Source: Linanthus parryae (taxonomy: Eukaryota; Streptophyta; Magnoliopsida; Ericales; Polemoniaceae). From it: 64,000 nucleotides of DNA. The DNA is taken from positions 137,263,927 through 137,327,926 of the forward strand of contig JALGPY010000002.1 in the NCBI GenBank assembly GCA_023055425.1. Direction: 5' to 3'. The stretch's first letter is position 1. Each line of letters opens with the position of its first letter. Position numbers and translations under genes: made by a program. Shown here in pieces: positions 25,401-35,058 of the stretch. The notes under the pieces were generated by a model. The model did no database searches, was not told the origin of the DNA, and worked only from the letters and a program-made list of their open reading frames with translations.

Positions 25401-25761
25401 CAACTCTCCAAGGTTGGCTTTTCATGCATTATATGACAACCAACGCGATCATGACTTGGTCCTGTTAGAAGAGAAGCAGGAGCAAGCTAAAAGGACTAAC
25501 AAACAATACAAAGAAAGTATCGCTCGTGCGTACAACAAAACAGTCCAACGTCGAGATTTCGCAGTTGGAGATTTGGTCTTGCGCGCGTATGACCATTGCA
25601 TGCGAGAGGCAGCTCACCCAAAATTCGCAGCCAATTGGGAAGGACCCTTTGAAGTCACAGAAGTCTTTGATAGTTGCTACTGCAACATACGGAGGTTACA
25701 TGGAACGACCTCAACCCCAAGCTCAGTCAACATGCGCTGGATTAAGAAGTATTATCCTTAA
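19433..25761 (+). pseudogene. Tat element B gag-pol, nearly complete with few breaks
   Basis: The frame runs from 19433 with an in-frame TAG at 20618 and TGA at 22067. One frameshift near 22945, a one-base insertion near 23952 and a TGA at 24655 (CGA in A2) follow, and the end is KKYYP at 25761. No in-frame ATG exists where A1 has its gag start, so the original start codon seems lost. Domains: gag core (VAYKWYRTLEVGSVK, near 20278), knuckle (WCECHGKVMHPTADC, near 20877), protease (FVDGGAAVNVVSLHTLK, near 21432), RT (YVDDLVVK near 22899), RNase H (IGALLAQEYEGQERPIYY, near 23360) and a second RNase H (SEAEYEALIVG, MGDSKLIVKQ; 23760-23960). The integrase has a zinc region near 24720-24850 and a core with intact DDE residues (LDFVGPI, LSDNGTPF, NGQAEATNK). 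With five lesions it is inactive but young compared with A1/A2. Confidence 0.9.
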
Positions 25762-27897
25762 CTCCTTTCATTATATGCGTTAGATTACAACGTCTGCTTT
25801 ATGCTCTGTATTGCTAAAACTTGTGCATCTTCTCTCCCATATGAGGGAATTGTAATCTCATATCTCCCATATGAGAGTATTTTATAACAAAAAGAATTCT
25901 CCCAAATGGGAAGAACTTTATGATTTCAGCTGTCTTTATTGCTCTGTTTATTTCATTATTTCCCAGTAGCGAAAGCCTATCCGCTGTGATAGCAGCCTAT
26001 GTGAATACGATTTTAAGAAATCTTTTAAGCCTATCTACCACGATAGCAGCCTATGCGAATACGATCTTAAGTGATCTTTTAAAGCCTATATGCCACGATA
26101 GCAGCCTATGCGAATACGATCTTAAGTGATCTCTTAAAGCCTATCTGCCACGATAGCAGCCTATGCGAATATGATCCTAAATGATCTTTTAAAGCCTATC
26201 TGCCACGATAGCAGCCTATGCGAATATGATCTTAAGCGATCTTATAAGCCTATCCGCCGTGATAGCAGCCTATACGAACATGATCTTAAATGATCTTTCA
26301 AGCCTATCTGCCACGATAGCAGCACTACGCAAATACGATCTCAAAATGATCCTTAAGCCTAATCTCCCATGATAGCAGCATTATGCAAAATGATCTTAAG
26401 TGATCTACAAAAGCCTATCTGTCGAGATAGCATCCGTACTTGAGTCCAACCTTAAGTAAATCTCAAGCCTATCTACCAAGATAGCAAAGCTATGCAAATG
26501 CGATCTCGAACGATTTAAAATCATATCTGCGAATCTATCCGACAGATTGCAAATCATAGCAACAATGCAAAGTGTGAATACAACACTACAGAAGGCGAAA
26601 TTTGCCAATACGCATGCGAAATTGTAATTTGTTGTAACGAAAACAGCAAATCATACAAAGCGATTTATCATTATGAGTCAAAATGACTTACAATTTATCT
26701 GTCTAGATAGCAGCTTACAAGCGGAGAAGCTCAAAACAGAACTAGTTACATAGCCAACATGGCTTACAATGCATCTAAATAGTAACTTACAAGAGGAAGT
26801 TACACATCAGGGGAATCCTAACTGAAAAAGGATCGACCTAACGATCCTAGCAGAAGCTATGCGATACAACGATCTGCGAACAAAGATCTGTAGCAAGTAG
26901 GGTGTTCTTATAAAAAGAACAACCCGCCATGTCTACAAGACCTATGCAACGCTATGTTCAAGATCCCAGGATCTGACAAGGCCTCTGTCTGATTAACACC
27001 CCAAGAGAGGTGCCTGAGGAACCACCTGTTCCGGCGTAGAACAGGCAAGCAGCAACTCCTAGGGCAAGAGGCTCCTTGTCCACGAAGACGAGCAAAATGG
27101 CTCGCCACCCTGAGCTCAAGAACGTGGTGGCGAAGGACCAACCTCCGGGCAAGCTAGAGGAGAAATCCACCGTTCATTATGAACCGGTAAAAAGGCCAGT
27201 ACGGCGCTGCACCTCGCCGGGAGGCGGCCGAAAGCATGACCTGCAAACATAATAGACGAAGAAAATTCTTCGGGCAAACATGAGGTATTCTCTGCATCTT
27301 CTTTATGATAGTTATAAAGATCAATAAGCCTTGTAAAGCAGATCTTGTAAGCTATTTCTATGGCACAAAGCACAAACTCAGGTTTCACAACTTGAAGCTG
27401 CCATGAATCAACGAAAAATAAGCGTTGAAGCCAACAATCGTAAGGACTCACGGCAAGCCACATTGTGGGATGAAGAACCCAAATAGAAAAAGGCAGGGTT
27501 TATATAGACCCTGTTGAGACTCTTCAGTTGCTTAGATGAGTCAGCAAAACTTGAAAAAGGGGTAAGAATCAATCACTTACGCCTTGAAAAGAGGTAACAA
27601 TCAATTACCCTACTAAAGGCTACGACGATTCGGTTGCGTATCCTAATTAATGACGGATGGTCATGATACGGATGGACTTCCCAAGGAAGCGTGCTTATCT
27701 AATGAGCCATTACCGCGAAGATCAAGGCAGAATATCAATAGCTGACGTCATAATTGATATGCACAGAGATATTCGAGCAAATCCCGGGAAGGGCAAAACA
27801 GGCATTCGAATTCTTATTTGAAAAAAAAGGGGGGAGAAACCCTAGCAACATTACAGTAATGTTTTAGTATTTTTCTCGACACAGATTTGCTACTTTT
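25762..27897 (+). other. 3' untranslated region of Tat element B
   Basis: This lies between the pol stop and the 3' end of the antisense gene. It contains short CCCATATGAGGG-type repeats (about 25835-25915), the 55-bp tandem array (25975-26516) and roughly 1.3 kb of unique-looking sequence. Minus-strand ORFs at 26908-27463 have no recognisable domain and were not called as genes. Confidence 0.6.
25975..26516 (+). repeat. Tandem repeat, about 55 bp x 9-10
   Basis: The unit begins GCCTATCTGCCACGATAGCA, continues GCCTATGCGAATACGATCTT, then AAGTGATCTTTTAAA. The central copies are most alike and the outer ones drift. Each unit holds two copies of GCCTAT and a short inverted motif (CTATC...GATAG). 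Related shorter repeats sit at the 3' end of unit A2, so the array is a family trait. Confidence 0.85.
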
Positions 27898-28930
27898 TCA
27901 AAATAAGCCTTTGACCAGGGAGTCATTAGGAGTAAACTGACGTGACAAATTTGCCACTTGCTCCACTTCTTGCTTCAATCGCTCGTAGTTGGCGCTCATT
28001 TCATGGAAGAGCTTCACAGCCTCTTCAGCCTTCTTCTTTTGCTGCTCCATCTTCTGCTCCTCAGCTGCGAGGTTATGGTAGCCGCGCTTCAAATTCACGG
28101 CCGCGCGAATCTGGGTGACTCTTTTGACAAGATACCCAAAGCCCAGCTTTCCTTGACTTTTGGCGAGAAGGTTTTGACACATGCCAAAAAGCAACTCCGC
28201 GCTCTGAGGAGAAATGGTCGCAGGTGTGGCTGCAGATAGCTGCTCCAAAATCCAGATGGCTTCAGTCAAAAACAGTCTCCTGTCGAAGGGCCCTATCTCC
28301 AGAGACCTCACAAATGATTGAGGATAGGAGAGGCGCATCCGAACTAGCCAGTCCATGTCAGCTTGCTTCAACCCTAAAGCAATGTTAAACCAAGTTAGAC
28401 TATCGAACTTGCAAATGAAGAATGCAGGATGCGAACAACAATCATGACATACCAGTTCCTTCAAGGATCTCGCGCAAAGAAGGAATGCGCATTGCTGGGG
28501 CAGCTGAAGGCTGTCCTCGCTCCATTGCCCTTCTATCAGCTGCGAGCTCTAACTCTTCATAGTTGGTAGGAAGAGTATAAGCCGCACCAGGTGCGATTGC
28601 AGCCCCGACCTGCGAACTCCAAAAGTTCCACGCAGGAAGAGTGGCCGCAGGCTGAGCCATTGTCGGAGGCATAGCAGCGGTAGAAGTTGCAGCTTGATCA
28701 GGGATGCCTTCAGGTGCGATAGCATCAGCAGCATCCGTTTCCGTTTCCTCAGCAGCAGCATGGGCATCTTCCTCCATCAACACGGTGTCAGCTTCGACAT
28801 CATCAGAAACTTCAATGATGTCCTCGAAGGGCTCTCCCGCATATTCAGCAGCTGCGACGGGCTTCTCAGTATGAGAACTCGGCACCGGGGTATTTATATT
28901 CTCCAAGCAACTGTCGTATCTAATAGTCAA
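27898..28930 (-). CDS. Antisense gene in the 3' region of Tat element B, two exons
   Basis: This gene runs opposite to gag-pol. Exon 28930-28453 encodes an acidic, low-complexity segment (for example EDIIEVSDDVEADTVLMEED) and then PSLREILEGTG. A 79-bp intron follows (28452-28374; starts GTATGT, ends TTGCTTTAG). Exon 28373-27898 encodes GLKQADMDWLVRMRLSYPQ followed by a region that looks alpha-helical and coiled-coil-prone, with EEQKMEQQKKKAEEAVKLF. Joining at these sites keeps the frame exactly, while reading through the intron meets a stop within nine bases. The 5' part is missing or lost at about 28930, where other sequence begins; the first Met is only the first in the open frame. Additional antisense ORFs 3' of pol are documented for Tat elements, and some resemble plant mobile-domain proteins. 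Here only the position, the intron and the coiled-coil tail are seen, and function is unknown. Confidence 0.65.
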
Positions 28931-28985
28931 TTACTACATCCGCTTATCTGGCCGTCGTATTTATAAATTTCAAACGACCCCGTTT
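28931..28985. repeat. Left CCGTCGTA motif region (possible DNA-transposon end)
   Basis: CTGGCCGTCGTATTTAT and CGACCCCG occur here, and TCTGGCCGTCGTATTTAT recurs at the right cluster (near 33675). TTACTACATCC just before could be a mutated CACTA-type terminus, but no clean terminal inverted repeat was found. Confidence 0.3.
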
Positions 28986-31900
28986 CTCAAAATTGAAAAA
29001 TCTTAAATGATATAGTAGTACTTCCGTATTCCCAACTCTATATTCTCTCTCAGTCCTAACCCTTCTCTTTCAACGTGATGTCTCTTCGTTTGACAATCGT
29101 CGATCGATTTCACCAGTCAATGGATGCCCTTTACTTGTTTCAGATCGAAATCAAAACTCCATCAACAATCTTATTCCTATTTCAATCTGGAATTAATATG
29201 GTGTTTTAAGGTTAGATTTCAGAAACATTGTCTCTTTGTTCGATAATCGTCGATCTATTTCACCAGTTAATGGATGCCCTTGGTCTGTTTCAGATCGAAA
29301 TCAGAACTCCATCAAGAATCATAGTCCTATTTCAATCAGGAATTAATACTGTGTTTTACGGTTCGATTGCAGAAACTGTCCCCGATCTGGAATATTCTTC
29401 GATTCCATGTTCTCCAAAATTGAGGTAGTACTAAAGCATGTTAGTTGATCTCGTACACTGATGTCTCATATTTGTTTGCAATTTCAGAACATGGTTGGAT
29501 GGCAATCTCCAAAGGAACGTCAGTCCCAGCTCGCATAGGTTTCTCACGGTCACTGACTAGGTTTCGTATTCAAGGGAAGGCATCCAGTATGTCTGGTGTT
29601 GAAAGCTCATGCGATTCCTGAAACTCTACACTCTTCACATCATTAGAGGTACGACTTAGCATCTCTTGAGTTCTATTGCTCAATTATTTCATCACGTTGA
29701 TTTTCTACCTATGCAGATGACCTAAATTAATACTTGCATAAGCTATATGATGTCTTGTGCTGGCTAGATCCATAACTTAGTAATTTCTGATGTGAAGTTA
29801 AGATGTCAATTTAATTGAATTAGTTTCCAAATGAGAATCAAGAATAGAGTATTCAGTAAATCAGTCCTTATTACGAATTGCTTTTGTTTCACTTTATTTT
29901 TGCAGATTTCAGTTTTAGTTCCAAATATGAACTCTAGATTGTACCCCTAATTTAGGGATTTTTGTTTACTTGTTATATTTCAACAGCAACTAAAGACGAA
30001 AGGCAATAGATTGTTGTAATCCAAGGAAATTTGAAGTTCCTCAGAGCATCCGTGATGGGGATTTTAGGCTATACTGATAGATCAAAATTGACAGGAAAAT
30101 TACAAGAAAATAGTATAGTACCTTATCCTAGAATTGCCATGAACAAAGGAGGAATGCCTTGGTCTAAAGGAACTATAAATCACATCACATAAGAGACTAG
30201 AAAAGGTATAAAACTGACAATGTGCATTAACCTCCTCCAACATGTAAAAGCATGCCTAGTAGATTGTACCAGAAAATAGAGGTACCACATGGTGATGATT
30301 TCTCGAAGGTTCAAAGTACTGAAGAGATTCAAAGCTTTTTCCCAAACTACTTGGAGTATGATAGACTTTTATTAGAAATTAACTTATATGTTCAAGAGAT
30401 TAACTTATCTGTTCTTCTTTGCATATATGTATGTGTTCAAGTAGATTTTTTAATTGATTTGGAGGATGAGTAAGCCACTGTTCTTAATGTTTCTTCTAAA
30501 TAATTGTCCACGTATAGTTTATGAACAAGTAGAGTCTATGTATCAAAAGAGGATCATTGTCCGGACTATCGATCGGAATAGATCTCGGCACAACATATGG
30601 GCTGTTTAACTTTTAGTCATGCATGATTAGGTAAGATAAAATGGCATTGATTGCATCTGAGAGAAATTGGTCATTGTGCCTACTGAAACATTAAACGAGT
30701 GCAAGGTTGCTTAGTAATTCATAGTCCCATGGATACACATTCACCTGTGAGAGAAAGCGCTTGATACACTTTCAGATGGTAACAGAGTTAGAGTCTAGAG
30801 GAACGCAAGGGGGAACTCGTATGGAGACTAATATGAAGAACTTTGAGACTAATATGACTAGTGAAACTTTAATTAGTACATGGCTCCAATGATAAACAAA
30901 GGGAGAAGGTTTAGTTAAAATTAATACTTAATTTAAGACAGATAGTAGTCAGTTTAATTTCTTGGTATTCTTTCCTTGGCAGCGGAAGGGGACGTAAGAA
31001 GTTCATTGGTGATGATGATTCCAGTGTTTCAGATAGGGGAGAATAAGTTGAAGAAGAATAAGCGGGAAGAATATACTGGTGATGATGACGAAGAAGGTCT
31101 AAGAGGTGGTGACCTTGATCTCGATGATGATAATAGTGAGAAGGGTAAGCATTTACACCAATTTTATCCAATTGATAACATTGTTTATGCTTATGAGTTA
31201 TGAATTGCTTCCTCCCATATCATTCACATCAATTAGTGTTTCATGTGGATAGTATTTGGACTTTGGATTATGACCATTACCTGCGCGATTGACCTGGCAT
31301 AGAGAATTACAGGTGGAAACGATGTCAATCTAAAACAAGAAGTAGTTTAGTTTGGGACATATTTGATCAGAATCATAGGTACATGACTACTCTTGTGAAC
31401 AAATTCAAGTGGGTGCAGGACTACACTATTTGTGTTGATGAAGAAATTCATACGGTATGTTCAAAACTTATACTTAAATGAATGACTTTTATGAACATTA
31501 CACATAATGGAGATGACTCAATCTCCAATATATTTTTCTGTCACTTATATTGTAAAAATTTCAATTTTCCAATTATCATAGGGCAACTAATATTATAATT
31601 TTCTTCTTTGTGGAGCAAAACACAGATTCGATGACTGGAGTTTATTATGAGAAGTCATCACATGACTGTTCTAATTGTTTAAGAACAGCTCCACTGAAAA
31701 GGCAAGGAATATGTATGCGTAGGCTGTTGCTTATAATTATTCCATCTAAAGTACCGATTTTGCTTCAAAAATGATGTTTTCATAATTTGAACCGTAAAGA
31801 CTGTTAGCAGCTCTGTTTTAACCCTTGGTTCTTTACCATTTATAAACAGAAAAAGTTTTTCAAAAAACTTTGTGAGTTAGAGTAAATTGGATTGGTGTGG

Positions 31901-32162
31901 TACATATCCGACGTTAAACATTTCTGTAAATTGGATTGGTATGAGACGATTCAACATTAGTTTGAAATTCAAGCTCTCACTTTTAACATAGTAAGGAAAA
32001 CACCATGTGACTCCTGATCATAGATACTAGTTGTGTGAAAGAAGTAGATAAGCTTTAGTTGGATCTTTAAATTGAAAGGATGGTGTCAGTACTTCACTTA
32101 TGTTTTGCCATTCCTCCCCTTTTAAACTGTTGACACCATTTTGCGCATTTGAAAATTTGCAG
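28986..32162 (+). other. Gene-like non-repeat sequence without an identifiable protein
   Basis: This is an AT-rich stretch with exon-like islands on the plus strand, for example 30980-31143 (rich in Asp/Glu codons, followed by GGTAAGC) and 31265-31455 (followed by GGTATGTTC). Several acceptor-like TTTGCAG/TTTCAG sites are present. Reading frames are broken and no family was recognised. It may be the decayed 5' part of the aspartic-protease gene that follows or captured fragments of other genes. Confidence 0.3.
29081..29376 (+). repeat. Tandem duplication of about 150 bp (two copies)
   Basis: Copy 1 is 29081-29230 and copy 2 starts at 29231 with exact 150-bp spacing. Both contain TTTCACCAGTyAATGGATGCCC and TTTCAGATCGAAATCA. 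Several substitutions separate the copies, so the event is not very recent. Confidence 0.85.
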
Positions 32163-32569
32163 GTTCCTTCATACCACAGCTTATCTAGGAAACCCTCTGA
32201 AGCCCTACAATCTTGATATTGACTCTGGAAGTCATCTGACATGGGTCCAATGTGACGCTGGTCCAGGTGCAAATTTGTTCAAGGTGAAGAAATTACGCTG
32301 TTTTGTTAATCCATATACCCATGAAAATGTCATAAAGAATTCATCGTTTCCGATCTCTTCTTCATATATCAATGCAGGCCCTAATAGTCCATACAAGCCA
32401 TACCGCAATGCCATGTCATGCAATGAACCGTGCCTACTGAATCTCAGCGCAAGACCCCAAATGATCAATGTGACTATGAGGTTGAGTATGCCGACCCTGG
32501 TTCTTCTCTAGGCGTGGTTGTACAGGACTCTTTTCCCATCAAATTAACAAATGGTTCTCTTTATATCGG
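32163..32569 (+). pseudogene. Aspartic protease (nucellin/Asp1-like) gene fragment, two exons
   Basis: Exon 32163-32266 encodes GNPLKPYNLDIDSGSHLTWV, which matches the first active-site motif (D-S-G) of plant pepsin-like A1 proteases, followed by QCDAGP. An intron 32267-32377 (GTGCAAAT...ATGCAG) is removed in frame. Exon 32378-32569 encodes SPYKPYRNAMSCNEPC and, after a frame change near 32460, QCDYEVEYADPGSSLGVVV and DSFPIKLTNGSLYIG, ending at a GTATGT donor. These phrases are hallmarks of nucellin-like proteases, which cleave proteins in the secretory pathway or apoplast. The second half with the other catalytic Asp was not found, and the frame change would break the product. Together this supports a truncated pseudogene. 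Confidence 0.75.
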
Positions 32570-33464
32570 GTATGTTGTTCCATAGCCCATTCATAGTTTT
32601 CCAATGCAGTCATCTATATAGTTTTTTATAAGTCAGAGGTTTGCATCCTTCTCAGTTTGCTGAAGTTTATGACTTGTATACCCTATTCTCATGCTATTTA
32701 CTGGTAGTATAAGATATTATTTGCTTTCTCTGAGTAGATGCATCGATGGGAAAATAAGTTGAGTGACAGTCCCTAGACGAATCACACTTTCACTTTAACA
32801 AAATAGATGTATACTAGCAGGAATACTGTAGGCCATGGCTTTGGCAGTTCAAGGGCTTCATGAATAAGTTGGTTTCTGAAATAAATATCGAGCAAAAGTC
32901 TCCTTCATGGCTTCTGAAATAAATATCGAGCAAATTAAATATCACTGTTTAAATCTTATATAACCTAAATGTTCTTTTACAAAATATGGTTCCTTGAGGG
33001 GTTGTTTCTACTGAATTAGTTGTATCAAATTCAGGTCCTGATTTGTATAATCTAATTATTGATTCTTGGTGGGCTCCTAATTTATGTCGCAACTTGTGGT
33101 TTGTACAGATTAAAATCATCATCACTGTTCGGACCATCCTCCATCAAATACGATGTAGAGAAGTTACTTGATGTTCACTGGAAAATTGGTGACAAAAGAC
33201 CTGAAGCAAAGTTGGGTATCTACTGCAATGTTCACTGGAAAATTGACGGCAACTATCATGGATATATACTGCAAAGTTCATCTCTGAAGATTGATTGTGT
33301 CTATACTTTGTGCCATTTGTTTTAATGTACTCAAAATATTTCAAACTATAAACAGTCCAATGGGATTCCATACGCAACGTGGTCGAGACGCTGCCAAAAT
33401 ACAAAGGCTGACCGCGCGCAACCCGCGCGGCGTGGACCTACTTTGTTTTAAGCAGAAAAATTTA
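32570..33464 (+). other. Sequence downstream of the protease fragment, no gene called
   Basis: No protease C-terminal half is recognisable. TTCACTGGAAAATTG occurs twice (about 33175 and 33231), a small local duplication. Nothing else is supported. Confidence 0.3.
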
Positions 33465-33730
33465 ATTACGACGGGTATGTGACCGTCGTATAACATACAA
33501 ACCCGACGGGAAAACATACGACCGTCGTATTTTTCTATAAGAAACGACGGCAAACAACTACCGTCGCATTAGACTCTCAATTACGACACTTTCTAGCGGC
33601 CGTCGTATATGGTCATAAACGACGGCCGGAGACCGTCGTACCATATTATACGACCCCTTACGATACGACGGTCATCTGGCCGTCGTATTTATCAAATACG
33701 ATGGTTTTTTATGCTTAAATACGATGGTTT
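33465..33730. repeat. Right cluster of CCGTCGTA/TACGACGG motifs
   Basis: At least ten copies of GTCGTA or TACGAC occur in both orientations within about 260 bp, including GGCCGTCGTAT and AAACGACGGCC. Clusters of such short subterminal motifs are typical of CACTA-type transposon ends, but no CACTA terminus is present. Confidence 0.45.
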
Positions 33731-33750
33731 TTTACAAAGTACTCATGAGG

Positions 33751-34046
33751 CTTTGTGCAACAATGTTAGACCAGTTTCAACAATATGCCTATGGCGACGC
33801 TCAGCCGAGGCAATGTGTTGTGGAGTGTAGGGTGGTGAAACGAGGTGCTGGATACCGTGAGATTCAACAAGAGACTTCAAACCTTCATATTCGCCTCCCC
33901 CATCCGAATATATGGTAACTATAGGGGTTTTGAAATATTTTTCAACCATGAGTTTGAGTTTTGAAAACAATGAGAAGACACCAGATTTATTTTTCATGGG
34001 AAAAAGCCATGAGTACTTTGTAAAATGGTCTACGAATAGAACATAA
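33751..34046 (-). pseudogene. Copia D integrase core, 3' fragment behind the Helitron
   Basis: The minus strand encodes YVLFVDHFTKYSWLFPMKNK, then IYSDGGGEYEG and the AERRHRHIVET stretch, the Copia integrase core with its second Asp and its Glu region. The fragment starts exactly where the Helitron ends (34046) and continues the frame left at 36625. It stops at LLHKAS near 33751; the rest of pol and the 3' LTR are lost. Confidence 0.88.
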
Positions 34047-34058
34047 CTAGCGTTTAAC

Positions 34059-34073
34059 CCGTGCGATGCACGG
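34059..34073 (-). terminator. Helitron 3' hairpin
   Basis: CCGTGC-GAT-GCACGG on the plus strand is a perfect palindrome with a 3-nt loop, 12 nt from the CTAG end. In Helitrons such hairpins mark the end of rolling-circle replication. Confidence 0.9.
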
Positions 34074-34302
34074 CGAAATTTAAATTCGAATACAAAATTG
34101 ATGTCACTAAAACAGTTGATGACTTATGCATTTAAAATGCTACATCCAAAACAAATAACCAAAAGTACTGAATAACATAATCAGTGAATCTGAAAGAGAA
34201 ATCGAAACTGCTTGCTAGAGACCAATCACATTGTAGGTAGTCCTGCATCACAAATGACATAATGTATCAGTAAATGTACAATATTTTAAGAAGCTTAATA
34301 TT

Positions 34303-35058
34303 TTAAAATAGAGTAATCGCAGATATCTTACATTCTGTTTGCTTAAGTGCTTCATACAAATGCATGCACTCATCAGCCGAATCAACATGAAGCACTGAAA
34401 CACATTTAAGACTATTTTGTTCCACCACCTCATTAGGTGCTTCGATGATGAAAGTGTAAGATTGGTTAACGCAACTTTGAATATGCTCTTGAATGGAATT
34501 TTCCGAAGGATCCTGTTATAAATAGTAAATGTTTAAGATAATTTCAGTGCAAGACATCTCTATACTATAAATAATCATAGAAATTACCCGTATAAGTAAA
34601 TCTCGCATATTCTTCGCACTCTTCCTCAGAATTATCCTAGCTTGTTTATCGAAGATCTGTATTCTCTTCATCCCAGCGGAATCCTTGACAGTTATTGTAA
34701 ATCGATAACTATTGACGGAAATTGAGTGAGTTAGATTCGCAAGAGAAACATCAAGTACGACAGGGAAGAAAAATCATATTTCTCTTTCTCTCTAGGTACA
34801 TATATACATATATTCATACTGTAGCAGTGGGTGCATGTTGATCATATTACAACTTGTGCAAATATTTCCTCCATTGCTAAAGAATCGAGCTAAACTCTTG
34901 TCACAATGATTACATGCCTCGTACCAAAGATTTCCATGGGGTACATACAACATAGTCGCCAATACACGAAAATGGTACAACTGAAAAAAATCAGTTATGG
35001 ATTCCAATATTTCATCAATTTGTAGGCAATCAATCATTTTCGTACCATTTTTAATCAA
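34303..35058 (-). pseudogene. RPA70-like (OB-fold, zinc-ribbon) gene part carried by the Helitron
   Basis: Three exons can be followed. The first ends at 34820 and encodes NLWYEACNHCDKSLARF with NICTSCNMIN, a C4 zinc ribbon as in the C-terminal DNA-binding domain of replication protein A large subunits. The second, 34708-34588, encodes HYRFTITVKDSAGMKRIQIF and is joined in phase after an intron 34819-34709. The third is 34512-34303, from DPSENSIQEH to a TAA stop. Splice sites follow GT...AG and keep the frame. RPA binds single-stranded DNA, and plant Helitrons are known to carry RPA-like genes. The 5' start of exon 1 and the N-terminal OB folds were not resolved; an alternative acceptor TTTTTTCAG lies near 34983. 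No stop occurs within the joined part. Confidence 0.65.

Noticed and set aside
25975..26516. CRISPR-like appearance of regularly spaced repeats
   Set aside because: The units are contiguous 55-bp tandem repeats without unique spacers, in a plant retrotransposon.
27116..27463. Minus-strand ORF of 115 codons in the 3' region of Tat element B
   Set aside because: No domain, no match to the neighbouring antisense gene's style and no conserved counterpart in the other Tat copies seen here.
28931..33730. Definite CACTA transposon
   Set aside because: Motif clusters are present, but no CACTA termini or 3-bp target duplication could be shown, so it is only proposed.
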